A DNA stretch of 64,000 nt, taken from JARBUG01 sp035628915 (GTDB lineage Bacteria; Bacillota; Sulfobacillia; Symbiobacteriales; Symbiobacteriaceae). Position 1 is the first letter of the stretch, and each line of letters opens with the position of its first letter. The stretch lies in NCBI GenBank assembly GCA_035628915.1, contig DASPIW010000024.1, positions 1 to 64,000 of the forward strand, in the 5' to 3' direction. The notes below the pieces were generated by a model that made no database searches, had not been told where the DNA came from, and worked only from the letters and a program-made list of their open reading frames with translations. The position numbers and the translations under genes are program-made. Below, piece after piece: positions 7,587 to 16,355 of this stretch.

Positions 7587-10500
7587 ATGCGCACACGCCG
7601 GGTTCTCATGGCCGCGTTCTTGTGTCTCAGCCTGGTGGCACTCCCGGGTCGCGTGATCAGTCGGGCTGAGTCGCCTTCAGCACCCCTTCGGCTAAATGTC
7701 CAGTGGGCAACGGTTAGGCCCCCCAACGCCGCGAAGCTTCAGGCCGTTACATATGTCAAAGACCGCTGGGTGGCAGCCGGGGAGGGCGGTCATACCGCCT
7801 CGTCGACGGATGGCTTGAAGTGGGCCACCGCCCCGGCAGGAGACGCCCTGGGAACCGACCTGATTGCCCTGACCGGCGACCCCAGTTCCTTCGTCCTCCC
7901 TGTGAATCCCCACACCACGACCCTGGCGCTGGGGAAAGACTCGTCGCTCTTTATCGCCGACACCGACACCATCGATTCGGCGCCGTGGCGGAAGGTGGCC
8001 ATGCCGAACTCCCCGCCCAATGCACTGGCGGCGGTCTCCCTGCTGGGCCAGTATTGCATCACCGCAGGCGACGGCCTTTTCTCCACGGCTACCCTTCAAG
8101 CCGGCCCGGGCTGGTCGAAACGGGCCCTCCCTGATGCCACAGGACGGATCACCGGACTGGCATGGGGATCATTCGGTGAACGGCTCTACTTTGTCGCCGC
8201 AGGCGAATCCGGCATCCTCGTCTCTTCCGACGCCGTGCAGTGGACCAAGGCGGCGGGCGCTGGGAAACGCCTTCGTGCGGTCGCCTTCGGCGATGGGATG
8301 TTCGTGGCCCTGGGTAGCGGCGGTTCGGCCACGCTCACCGTTGATGGCGCCACCTGGACAAACTTCACGACCACCCCGGCTGTCGATTGGACCCAGATTG
8401 CATACGCCGGGGGTCTCTTCGTGGCCCTGGGCGGCGGTGCCATGTACGGATCGGCCGATGGCATCCACTGGCAGCTGATCAGTCCCGCGGGGGCACAGCC
8501 AGTGCGCGCCTTTGGTCTGAATGCAGGGCGCGTCGTGGCCCTCCGGGGGGAAGAGGTACTGGTCGGCACAGTGGAAGCGGGGCAGCCCGGATCGGGCTTG
8601 CCAACCTGCGAGGCTTTCCGCCGTCCGTGGCTGCGGATCCCCGGCGAGGTGCGGTATCCGCTGCCCTGGTTCCGGCCTTCCTATATCGAGCAGCGGTTCG
8701 GCACCATCCTCGAGGAGTACTTGTATATTGACGGCGCGCCGCTCACGGCGATTACCGCCCCCGACCTTGCCGGCCTGTATGTGCCCGAATCCCCGCTGGA
8801 GCCGGGTACGCATACCGTTCGGGGCGTCTGGCTGGTCGGCGCTCCCGGCGGCGGTGAACGGTGTTTGGCTGCGCGCGGTGCTCTCCTCCAGATGGGTGAT
8901 GCAGCCGTGGCCAAGGTTCCGGACCCGAGCCTAGAGGCAATCCGGGCAACCGACTACATCAACGAACTGCGCGCAGCGGCAGGTCTGCAGCCATACGTCA
9001 CCCATCCGGGCGTCGTGGCGGCTGCCTACAATCATGCAGGCTACCTGGTCGCCAACGCGGGAAAGCCGGCCAATGCCCACGATGAGGTTCCGGGCATGCC
9101 CCTGTTCACCGGAAAATCCTCCTCTGACAGGGTCCGGATCTACGGCCCTCCCGACGCAGGGGAGATTATTACGTGGACCCACAGTGCCGAACTGGCCGTC
9201 GACAACTGGATGGAGACGCTGTACCACCGCCTGCCGCTGGTGGGAGACGGTCGCGCATACATCGGGTTCGGGCGGGCGGGAACCCGAAACAACTACGCCA
9301 GTGTGCTGAATCTCACGTCGGCGGGATCCGCCAAACGAACGGAGAGTCCCTGGCCTTACCCGGGGCAGACGGGCGTTCCAGTCTCCTGGCTCGGTGCGGA
9401 GCTTCCCGACCCATTCCGGCTCTATCCGGGCGTAAAGTCGCCGTACGGGTACCCCATCACCCTCTCTTTCGTCAGGGCTGTACGGATCACTCTGACCGAC
9501 TGGAGCCTTACAGGTCCCGACGGGTCACTTGCCGCGATGACCTTCGACCCGGACAAAGATGACATGCTTGGCCCGGCGGTCGCCCTGATTCCCTACAAAC
9601 CGCTCCGGCATGCTGCAACCTACACGGTTCATCTCAAGGGAATGATCGACCCGGGGGATGGCCCCCGGCCGTTCGACCGGACCTGGAGCTTCACGACCGA
9701 GAACGGCATCGATGACGTGGACTTCGTCCAGAATTCACGGGTGACCGTCCGCGGCACTGCGTTCGGGCCCGGAATGCAGGTGTTTATGGGCGGCCTGGCG
9801 TGCAGAGATGTCCAGGTGGAATCGGACGGTGTGCTCTCCTTCACCATTCCCCGCCCGGTTCACGGGGATCGCATGAACGGCTATATGCCCCTTACGGTCG
9901 TCTGGCCGGACGGCAGCACGAGCGAGTCGCACTATGGGTTGGCCTTTGATGCGCCGGCCTTCTCGCCGGAGCTGTTTGCACCGGTGATGGTGACATTGAC
10001 CGACGGTGCCAGGCGGTTGGCGGTGCCGGGGTTGCGGGACGCGGAGGGACGCCTGGTGGTTGCGGAATTAGATCTCGCTGAGGCCGGTGTGCCCGTCCAG
10101 TCCGTTCCGGAGTCGGAGATCACGTATGTAGCGTTCGGGGGCCGCACGGCGGAGGTGTGGTGGCGTTCCACGCTGACCCGGGTCGCGGGGCGCCGGCTGG
10201 CGCTCCCGGTTCCGCCGATGGAACTGGCAGGGCGGCGCTACCTTCCTGTTGCCCTGCTCGAGCAGCTAAGCGGGAGCAAGGCCGCGCCGGCGGACCCACC
10301 GGTTCCGGCAGTCGACCTTCGGGTGACCGTGAACGGCCGCCCTGCCGATGCCGAGGTGGTGGTTCTGAACGGGTATAGCCTGATCCCCCTGCGGACCGCG
10401 GGTGAGCTGCTGAAGGCCAAGGTCGGGTGGGACGAAGCCACCCGCACTGCTGTGGCAGAGATCGGCGGACGGATCATCCGCATCAGACCGGGAGCGTACG

Positions 10501-10661
10501 CGGCGACGCTGGACGGGCGCGAGGTGCGGCTCGATGCCCCTGCGATCCTCCATGAAGGTCGGACTTATGTCCCGCTGCAGTTGTTCGGTGCGGTCCCGGG
10601 TGTCAGCGTAGGATGGAACGACGCTCAGAGGACCATCGAAATCCGCATGGGGGCAGAGTGA
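7587..10661 (+). CDS. Large secreted multidomain protein with CAP domain
   Basis: The 1024-residue protein begins with a Sec signal peptide (residues 1-28, cleavage near S-R-A). Residues 40-335 form repeated S-x-D-G-x-x-W units of a BNR/Ycf48-like beta-propeller. Residues 445-580 form a CAP/SCP-like domain (I-N-E-L-R-A-A-A-G-L start, S-A-E-L-A-V-D-N-W-M). Residues 620-705 resemble a bacterial Ig-like domain, 710-790 an IPT-like domain, and 905-1024 a copper-amine-oxidase-N-like domain common on Firmicute surface proteins. The start ATG follows GGAGGGAG. It stands alone between two 40-nt hairpins. The domains suggest an envelope or spore-surface role; substrate unknown. Confidence 0.85.
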   Translation: MRTRRVLMAAFLCLSLVALPGRVISRAESPSAPLRLNVQWATVRPPNAAKLQAVTYVKDRWVAAGEGGHTASSTDGLKWATAPAGDALGTDLIALTGDPSSFVLPVNPHTTTLALGKDSSLFIADTDTIDSAPWRKVAMPNSPPNALAAVSLLGQYCITAGDGLFSTATLQAGPGWSKRALPDATGRITGLAWGSFGERLYFVAAGESGILVSSDAVQWTKAAGAGKRLRAVAFGDGMFVALGSGGSATLTVDGATWTNFTTTPAVDWTQIAYAGGLFVALGGGAMYGSADGIHWQLISPAGAQPVRAFGLNAGRVVALRGEEVLVGTVEAGQPGSGLPTCEAFRRPWLRIPGEVRYPLPWFRPSYIEQRFGTILEEYLYIDGAPLTAITAPDLAGLYVPESPLEPGTHTVRGVWLVGAPGGGERCLAARGALLQMGDAAVAKVPDPSLEAIRATDYINELRAAAGLQPYVTHPGVVAAAYNHAGYLVANAGKPANAHDEVPGMPLFTGKSSSDRVRIYGPPDAGEIITWTHSAELAVDNWMETLYHRLPLVGDGRAYIGFGRAGTRNNYASVLNLTSAGSAKRTESPWPYPGQTGVPVSWLGAELPDPFRLYPGVKSPYGYPITLSFVRAVRITLTDWSLTGPDGSLAAMTFDPDKDDMLGPAVALIPYKPLRHAATYTVHLKGMIDPGDGPRPFDRTWSFTTENGIDDVDFVQNSRVTVRGTAFGPGMQVFMGGLACRDVQVESDGVLSFTIPRPVHGDRMNGYMPLTVVWPDGSTSESHYGLAFDAPAFSPELFAPVMVTLTDGARRLAVPGLRDAEGRLVVAELDLAEAGVPVQSVPESEITYVAFGGRTAEVWWRSTLTRVAGRRLALPVPPMELAGRRYLPVALLEQLSGSKAAPADPPVPAVDLRVTVNGRPADAEVVVLNGYSLIPLRTAGELLKAKVGWDEATRTAVAEIGGRIIRIRPGAYAATLDGREVRLDAPAILHEGRTYVPLQLFGAVPGVSVGWNDAQRTIEIRMGAE

Positions 10662-10670
10662 GTCCGTCAA

Positions 10671-10710
10671 GGAGCCACGGGTCGCAGCAGCGCTGCTCGC
10701 CCGTGGCTCC
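10671..10710. terminator. 40-nt hairpin repeat, copy 2 (bidirectional terminator)
   Basis: A perfect 11-bp outer stem (GGAGCCACGGG / CCCGTGGCTCC) encloses GCAGC-AGC-GCTGC. It lies ten bases past the stop of the large secreted-protein gene and at the 3' end of the hydrolase remnant on the other strand, so it could terminate both. No T-run is present. Copy 1 is at 7466-7505. Confidence 0.6.
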
Positions 10711-10719
10711 GCTCGTCCC

Positions 10720-10995
10720 CCGGATCTTCCCATTGACGGCATCCGGCTGATCAAGATGCAGGGTATGACCAGCTTCATCAATGAGATCAGCCCTAAGGGA
10801 GGGGCACAGCTCAGACGCCCTGTCAGCTGCACGGCGCGCATCGTATAGGATCTCGGGTATGCCTGCGACCATTGCCGCCAGTCGAGGGTCGCCACTGGCA
10901 AACCCTTTGACTGAAGCATGCTTGGAGAATAACCTGACTGACCACGGTGATGGCCGGAGGATCATCGGCAGGGCGCGAGCATGAGGCGGGCCGCC
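10720..10995 (-). pseudogene. Alpha/beta-hydrolase C-terminal remnant
   Basis: The minus strand reads ...GIPEILYDARRAADRAS... then ...RADLIDEAGHTLHLDQPD..., ending near the hairpin at 10671-10710. The G-H-x-L-H-L-D-Q-P-D-A-V-N segment is the usual catalytic-His end of an alpha/beta hydrolase. The N-terminal domain, nucleophile elbow and much of the cap are missing, and the join between the two segments looks like an internal deletion. It overlaps the nitrilase remnant region at its start. Confidence 0.5.
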
Positions 10996-11009
10996 GTGCA
11001 TTTGCCCGC

Positions 11010-11372
11010 TTTTGGGAGAACTCGGAGTATGGCACCATGGGCGGCCTCATCTGCCGGGAGAACTACATGCCCCTCGCCCGCATGGCCATGTATAACAAGG
11101 GTTCGAGATATCTGGCCCCCCTATCAGGCAACCATTCAGCACATAGCCTGCGAGGGTCAGTGTTTTGTATTGTCCTGCAACCAGTTCGTCCCACGGGAAA
11201 TGATGTCGGCAGACTGGGAAGACATTGGCCCGGGGCCGTCGCAGTTCTGTCGCGGGGGAGCGCGATCATCGGCCCGCTCGGGCAGTACCTCGCAGGCCCC
11301 CTTTACGACGAGGAAGGTATGCTCGCCGGCCGGATGCCTGATCCCAACCCCGCCCGATTGTTAATCACGTAA
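11010..11372 (+). pseudogene. Frameshifted nitrilase C-terminal remnant
   Basis: One plus frame reads MGGLICRENYMPLARMAMYNKG, close to the nitrilase active-site segment GGLICWENYMPL. A second frame continues YQATIQHIACEGQCFVLSCN and QFV. The first frame then resumes with GSAIIGPLGQYLAGPLYDEE near 11257-11316. At least two frameshifts and loss of the N-terminal half show a dead gene. The active-site Cys is still visible, but its neighbouring Trp is replaced by Arg. Confidence 0.75.
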
Positions 11373-11445
11373 CAATACCATCTGTCACATTCCTTACGGA
11401 TGCCGTAGAATGAAGGCAACTGACAACAGGCGGGAGCGTGTCGAG

Positions 11446-12675
11446 ATGACTTTCGATGTAGAGCGCCATCGTGCTGATTTCCCGTCCCTGCAACGTTTGA
11501 TTGGTGGAAAGCCTGCGGCGTACCTGGACGGCCCGGGCGGCACGCAAGTACCCAGGTCCGTCATGACCGCGATGAACCACTACTATGAAACCTGCAACGC
11601 CAACACCCACGGCCAGTCGGTCACCAGCATCGAGACCGACGCCTGCCTCGACCAGGCCCGCGAGACCATGGCCGCATTCCTGGGCGCCCTGTCGCCTTCC
11701 TGCATCTCCTTCGGCGCCAACATGACTTCGCTGGCCTTCCCCCTCAGCCGCGGCCTGGCCCGCCTGATGCAGCCGGGTGACGAAGTCGTCATCACCGACC
11801 TCGACCACGAAGCCAACCGGAGCCCGTGGCAGACCCTGGCCGAACACGGCGCCGTCGTCCATTCCGTCAAAATGACCGCCGAAGGGCGGATCGACATGGA
11901 TGAGCTGCGCGCCGCCATCAACCCGAAAACGAAGATCGTCGCCGTGGGCGGCTCCTCCAACGCGCTCGGCACCGCAAACGACCTCATGACCATCCGCCAG
12001 TGGAGCCGCGCTGTGGGCGCCTGGCTGATCATTGATGCCGTCCACTACGCGCCCCATTTCCCGATCGATGTGGCGAAGCTCGACCCGGACTTCCTGCTCT
12101 GCTCGGCCTACAAGTTCTACGGCCCCCACGTGGGCATTCTCTACAGCCGGCCCGGCCTGCTCACCCAGGTCCCGACCGACAAAGTCCGGCCCCAGTATGC
12201 CGAAGGGCCCTTCCGCATCGAGACCGGCACGCTCAACCACGCGGCTATCTGTGGCGTGACGGCGGCAGCCGAGTATATCGCCTCTGCCGGTCAGGGCGAA
12301 ACGCTGTATGACCGCATTCACAGCGGTATCGCCGCGATCCACTCCCATGAGATGGGCCTGGCCCGCCGCCTGTACGACGGCCTCACATCCATTCCTGAAG
12401 TCAAGGTCTATGGCCTGCCCGTGGGCACGGAATTGCGGGCGCCGACCATCTCCTTCCGTGTGCAAAACTTGACCCCCCAGGAAGTTGCCCAATTCCTGGG
12501 CGAGCACGGGCTGTGTGTGTCGTGTGGCAGCTTCTATGCCGACCGCGTCACGGAAACCCTTGGCCTCCACGACACCGGCGGCTTTGTACGCATTGGCATC
12601 TCGCTCTACAACACGGTCGGTGAAGTCGATCGGGTCATCGACTGCCTGAAGGCCCTGATCGGCCGCAACGCATAA
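11446..12675 (+). CDS. Cysteine desulfurase-like class V aminotransferase
   Basis: The 409-residue PLP enzyme has the fold-type I layout: Y-L-D-G-P-G-G-T-Q-V-P near residue 25, a D-A-V-H-Y-A-P-H PLP-binding Asp/His segment and the Schiff-base Lys in C-S-A-Y-K-F-Y-G-P-H-V-G (about residue 222). It best resembles the SufS-like subfamily of uncertain substrate (the TIGR01976 type). An in-frame ATG exists at 11410, but that at 11446 has a closer GGGAG site. A strong terminator follows, so it is monocistronic. Desulfurase activity is not certain. Confidence 0.85.
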   Translation: MTFDVERHRADFPSLQRLIGGKPAAYLDGPGGTQVPRSVMTAMNHYYETCNANTHGQSVTSIETDACLDQARETMAAFLGALSPSCISFGANMTSLAFPLSRGLARLMQPGDEVVITDLDHEANRSPWQTLAEHGAVVHSVKMTAEGRIDMDELRAAINPKTKIVAVGGSSNALGTANDLMTIRQWSRAVGAWLIIDAVHYAPHFPIDVAKLDPDFLLCSAYKFYGPHVGILYSRPGLLTQVPTDKVRPQYAEGPFRIETGTLNHAAICGVTAAAEYIASAGQGETLYDRIHSGIAAIHSHEMGLARRLYDGLTSIPEVKVYGLPVGTELRAPTISFRVQNLTPQEVAQFLGEHGLCVSCGSFYADRVTETLGLHDTGGFVRIGISLYNTVGEVDRVIDCLKALIGRNA

Positions 12676-12680
12676 GAATG

Positions 12681-12708
12681 GTGGCAAGCTCAGCTGGGAG
12701 CTTGCCAC
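12681..12708 (+). terminator. Intrinsic terminator
   Basis: An 11-bp stem GTGGCAAGCTC / GAGCTTGCCAC is followed by TTTCATTG, shortly after the stop of the class V aminotransferase. Confidence 0.8.
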
Positions 12709-12713
12709 TTTCA

Positions 12714-12746
12714 TTGTGTCCGTGTATGATCAATATGTATATACAT
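12714..12746 (+). promoter_or_regulatory. Promoter with GntR/HutC-type operator
   Basis: TTGTGT (12714-12719), a 17-bp spacer and GTATAT (12737-12742) suggest a promoter. The perfect palindrome ATGTATATACAT (12735-12746) overlaps the -10 box and matches the HutC-subfamily operator pattern GT-N-TA-N-AC. The gene directly downstream encodes a HutC-type regulator, so autoregulation of the operon is likely. Confidence 0.6.
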
Positions 12747-12771
12747 TACAACCCTGGCGGGAGGAAACCGC

Positions 12772-13485
12772 GTGAGACGGGTTCAGGTGCCGCGGCATCA
12801 GGCCATTGAGGCCTACCTCCGGGAGCAGATTGCCGCGCACAGGCCCGGCGACATGCTGCCCACCGAAAAAGAGCTCTGTGAACTGTTCGGCGTCAGCCGC
12901 ATGACGGCCCGCCAGGCTGTGATGCGCCTGGCTGAAGCAGGCCTCGTCCGCCGGGAGCCCGGGCGGGGCACCTTCGTGGAGCAGCCCAGGCTGCTGCGAG
13001 AAGTTGGCATGCTGCTCAGCTTTACCCGGACCATGGAGCGCCAGGGCAAGCGGGCATCGGCCCGGCTGCTCGAGCAATCCATCGAACCGGCGGAGCCGGA
13101 AGTGGCCGGTAAGCTTTCGCTGACCGACGGCGCCCCGGTCGTTCGGATTCGCCGGATGCGGCTGGTCGAAGAGACGCCCCTCGCCCTGGAAGTGGTGGTT
13201 CTGCCCGCTGACCGGTTCGGGTGGCTGTCCCAGACCGACCTCACCGGCTCCCTGCACGTGGCGCTGGAGCAGCGGGGCATCATCCCCTGCGCCGGTGCCG
13301 GTACCCTGACCGCCGACGTGGCTGACAAGGAGGAAGCGCACCTCCTGGGCATCCCCGTCGGGGCGCCCCTCCTGGTGGAGCGGATGGTCCTGCAGGATCA
13401 GGACGGCATCCCGATCCAGGTCGGCGAAAGCCGGTACGCCGGACAACGCTATGCCCTTGATTTTCATCTTCATAGAAACGCATAA
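12772..13485 (+). CDS. GntR-family regulator, HutC/UTRA type
   Basis: Residues 8-75 form a winged helix-turn-helix (L-P-T-E-K-E-L-C-E-L-F-G-V-S-R-M-T-A-R-Q-A). Residues 95-235 form a UTRA effector-binding domain, which in relatives senses sugar phosphates or similar ligands. Length (237) is typical. The start is GTG with GGGAGG ten bases upstream. It is the first gene of the sugar-phosphate operon, and the aldolase gene starts 17 bases after it. The inferred ligand is an intermediate of the downstream pathway. Confidence 0.9.
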   Translation: MRRVQVPRHQAIEAYLREQIAAHRPGDMLPTEKELCELFGVSRMTARQAVMRLAEAGLVRREPGRGTFVEQPRLLREVGMLLSFTRTMERQGKRASARLLEQSIEPAEPEVAGKLSLTDGAPVVRIRRMRLVEETPLALEVVVLPADRFGWLSQTDLTGSLHVALEQRGIIPCAGAGTLTADVADKEEAHLLGIPVGAPLLVERMVLQDQDGIPIQVGESRYAGQRYALDFHLHRNA

Positions 13486-13501
13486 GCAGGAGGTCTCCCC
13501 T

Positions 13502-14347
13502 ATGCTCGCGACCGGCAAGCAGATCCTGGATGCCGCCCGCGCCGGCGGTTACGCTGTCGGCGCCTTCAACTGCCACACCCTGGACATGATCACCGCCGTA
13601 GTGGATGTGGCCACGGCTGAGCAGGCGCCCGTCATCATTCAGTTCAGTGAGGGATCGATCAAGACCAATGGCTGGGAGTACGTCAGCGCCGTGGCCCGCC
13701 AGGCGGCCATGGGCGCCCCGGTGCCCGTGGCCATTCACCTGGACCATGGCGCCAGCTATGCATCGGTCGTGCGGGCCATTCGGCACGGGTTCACATCCGT
13801 CATGATCGACGGGTCCGAACTGCCCTATGCCCAAAACGTGGCCCTGACCCGCCGGGTCGTCGAGGCTGCGCATGCCGCGGGGGTCTCGGTGGAAGCGGAG
13901 ATCGGCCACGTGGGCGGCGAGGAAGATGGCCAGGGCGCCATCAAAGGCTGGATGACCGAGCCGGCCGACGCCGAGCAGTTTTGGCAGGACGCGGGCATGG
14001 ACTATTTGGCGACGGCATTTGGCACGGTCCACGGCTTCTATAAGGAAGAGCCGAATCTGGACCTGGATCGGGTCAGCATGATCGCCCGCCGGGTCCACAT
14101 TCCGCTGGTCATGCACGGCGGGTCGGGCGTGCCGGACGAGCAGGTACTGGCTGCCATCGCCCGGGGCATCTGCAAGGTCAACGTGGCCACCGAGCTGAAA
14201 GATGCCTGGGCCCGTGCCCTTCGTATGTTCCTGGCCGACAACCCTGACGAACTGGATCCCCGCCGTGTCCTGGCGCCGTCCCGCTCGGCGGTGCAGGCGG
14301 TGGTGCGCGAGAAGATCCGTCTTTGCGGGTGCTCCGGCAAGGCATAA
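13502..14347 (+). CDS. Class II fructose/tagatose-bisphosphate aldolase
   Basis: The 281-residue protein carries class II aldolase marks: A-I-H-L-D-H-G near residue 80 (zinc and catalytic Asp), V-E-A-E-I-G-H-V-G-G near residue 135, and V-M-H-G-G-S-G near residue 205. It is closest in style to the GatY/KbaY/FbaA group, which cleaves ketose 1,6-bisphosphates. The ATG is set by AGGAGG eight bases upstream. It lies between the regulator and a hexose-phosphate isomerase; a PfkB kinase downstream could supply its bisphosphate substrate. The choice between fructose and tagatose is open. Confidence 0.9.
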   Translation: MLATGKQILDAARAGGYAVGAFNCHTLDMITAVVDVATAEQAPVIIQFSEGSIKTNGWEYVSAVARQAAMGAPVPVAIHLDHGASYASVVRAIRHGFTSVMIDGSELPYAQNVALTRRVVEAAHAAGVSVEAEIGHVGGEEDGQGAIKGWMTEPADAEQFWQDAGMDYLATAFGTVHGFYKEEPNLDLDRVSMIARRVHIPLVMHGGSGVPDEQVLAAIARGICKVNVATELKDAWARALRMFLADNPDELDPRRVLAPSRSAVQAVVREKIRLCGCSGKA

Positions 14348-14367
14348 TTCCCGGGAGGTAGGTTGCC

Positions 14368-15435
14368 ATGGTCGACCTGAACAATGCCGCAGCGGTCCGG
14401 AACCTAGATTCGCTGAAGATGCTTGATCTGACGATGAACTACCCCAAGCAGTTCGCCGAAGGGTTCGACTTCGGGCTGTGTCTGCCGCTGCCCCCTCTCC
14501 CGGAGCGGATCGACGAGGTGGTCATTTTCGGCACCGGTGGCGGCTCCGCAGCCAGCGCCAACTTGATTCGCTCGTACGTGTTCGACCGGACCAGCGTGCC
14601 GATTATCTCCGTGCAGGGGTACAACGCGCCCGGATACGTGGACCGCAACACGCTGGTCTTCGCCGTCAGCCACTCCGGCAAGACGGAGGAGATTCTCAGC
14701 GCCGCGGCCCAGGCCCTGGCCAAAGGCGCCACGGTGATCGGGCTGGGCGCGGGCGGCAAGCTGCGGGAGGCCGTCCGGGGCGCCGGCGCCGCCTACCTGG
14801 ATGTGCCCGGCGGGTTCATGCCCCGCATCGCCATCGGCTACATCATGATTCCGATCATGGTGGTGCTGCAGCGATACGGCCTGATTCCGGACTTCGAGGC
14901 GGAGTTCAATGATGCCGTCGCGCTCATGGGCGACCTGGCCGCCGAATACGGCCCCGAATCGCCGGTGGCGTCAAACCAGGCCAAACAGCTGGCCGAGCAG
15001 CTGGGTCCCCATATCCCCGTCATTTACGGCTTCGCCGACCAGTACGATGCCGTCGCCTGGCGCATCAAGAACCAACTGGGCGAGAACTCGAAGTACATGG
15101 CTTTCTGGAACACGATTCCCCATCTGCATCATGATGAGGCCGTGGGCTGGGACATGCAGCCCGAGCTGGCAAAGACCCTGGGGTTCCTGCTGCTGCGCGA
15201 CCATGAAGCCGAATCGGACCAGATGAAGAAGCGCTGGGACGCCACCACGGAAATCCTGACGGAGCGGATGGGGACCGTGGCGACCGCCTGGGCCCGGGGC
15301 AAGGGCCGGCTGGCCCGGATGCTCTCGCTGGTCACCCTCGGCGACTTCTTCACCATGTACATGGCGATTCGGAAAGGCGTCGATCCCACGCCGGTGGCGA
15401 TCATCGACCTGTTTAAGAAGAAGGTGGGTCAATAA
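14368..15435 (+). CDS. Bifunctional phosphoglucose/phosphomannose isomerase
   Basis: The 355-residue protein has two SIS domains. The first shows F-G-T-G-G-G-S-A-A-S (residues 52-61) and A-V-S-H-S-G-K-T-E-E (residues 97-106), the second I-P-H-L-H-H-D-E-A-V-G near residue 253, as in the bifunctional PGI/PMI family (about 320-350 residues). The reaction is aldose/ketose 6-phosphate interconversion in the cytoplasm. The ATG follows GGGAGG, and its stop overlaps the ROK kinase start by one base, showing translational coupling. Confidence 0.85.
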   Translation: MVDLNNAAAVRNLDSLKMLDLTMNYPKQFAEGFDFGLCLPLPPLPERIDEVVIFGTGGGSAASANLIRSYVFDRTSVPIISVQGYNAPGYVDRNTLVFAVSHSGKTEEILSAAAQALAKGATVIGLGAGGKLREAVRGAGAAYLDVPGGFMPRIAIGYIMIPIMVVLQRYGLIPDFEAEFNDAVALMGDLAAEYGPESPVASNQAKQLAEQLGPHIPVIYGFADQYDAVAWRIKNQLGENSKYMAFWNTIPHLHHDEAVGWDMQPELAKTLGFLLLRDHEAESDQMKKRWDATTEILTERMGTVATAWARGKGRLARMLSLVTLGDFFTMYMAIRKGVDPTPVAIIDLFKKKVGQ

Positions 15436-16352
15436 TGGTGCTCACCCAGCGTTGTGCAGTCGGCATTGACGTTGGCGGCACCAATATCCACGGCGGGCTG
15501 GTGGACGGTACGGGGCGCCTTCTCACCTCGGCCCGGCAGCCGACGCCCGTCGCCCTGGGCCCCGCCGGGGTCATGGGCGCCATGAAGGATATGATTCGCG
15601 AGCTGCTGTCAAAAGCCGGGGGTCGGGAGGTCGTGGGCATCGGCCTGGGCATGCCCGGCCTGATCGACCGGGCCCGGGGCGTCTCCGTCTTCAGTGCCAA
15701 TACCAAGTGGGTCAACGTGCCCGTCCTCTGGGAGTTTACGGAGTTCGACCTGCCGGTGGATATGGACAACGACGTGCGCTGCCACACCGTCGGCGAGCTG
15801 AAGTTCGGCGCCGGCAGGGGATACAGCAACTTCATTCTGGTGACGCTGGGCACCGGCATCGGGTCGGGCATCGTGCTGGACGGGCAGCTGTACCGGGGTC
15901 CGACAGGCGTCGCCGGCGAAATCGGCCACATGACGCTGGAGCCCGGCGGTCCGCAGTGCGGCTGCGGCAAGCGCGGCTGCTTCGAGGCGGTCGCGAGCGG
16001 GCGGAACATCGGGCGCCGGGCGATTGAGGCCGGCGTTGCCGGTTCCTCCCGGGAGCTGTTCCAGAAGGCCGCACAGGGTGACATGAAGGCCGTGCAGTTG
16101 GTCGACCGGGTCGCCTACGACCTGGGCCGGGGCCTTTCGATTTACGCGCACCTGATGAACCCGCAGCGGATTATTGTGGGCGGCGGTGTGGCGCAGGCAG
16201 GGGAGATTCTCTTCCGGCCCCTGCGCAAGTACGCCGACCAGGAGACGATGCCGGGGGTACGGGGCACGTACGACATCGTACCTGCCGTCTTTGGCGACGA
16301 TGCGGGCGTGGTAGGTTCGGCGGCTCTGATTCCGGCGCTGACGGAGGTCTGA
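15435..16352 (+). CDS. ROK-family sugar kinase (glucokinase-like)
   Basis: The 305-residue protein shows the ATP site D-V-G-G-T-N (residues 12-17), the catalytic-region E-I-G-H-M-T-L and the ROK zinc motif C-G-C-G-K-R-G-C-F-E near residue 180. It should phosphorylate glucose or a related hexose to the 6-phosphate that the preceding isomerase uses. The start overlaps the isomerase stop, and the PfkB kinase follows with a 3-bp gap. A repressor role is unlikely because there is no N-terminal helix-turn-helix. Confidence 0.9.
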   Translation: MVLTQRCAVGIDVGGTNIHGGLVDGTGRLLTSARQPTPVALGPAGVMGAMKDMIRELLSKAGGREVVGIGLGMPGLIDRARGVSVFSANTKWVNVPVLWEFTEFDLPVDMDNDVRCHTVGELKFGAGRGYSNFILVTLGTGIGSGIVLDGQLYRGPTGVAGEIGHMTLEPGGPQCGCGKRGCFEAVASGRNIGRRAIEAGVAGSSRELFQKAAQGDMKAVQLVDRVAYDLGRGLSIYAHLMNPQRIIVGGGVAQAGEILFRPLRKYADQETMPGVRGTYDIVPAVFGDDAGVVGSAALIPALTEV

Positions 16353-16355
16353 TCC

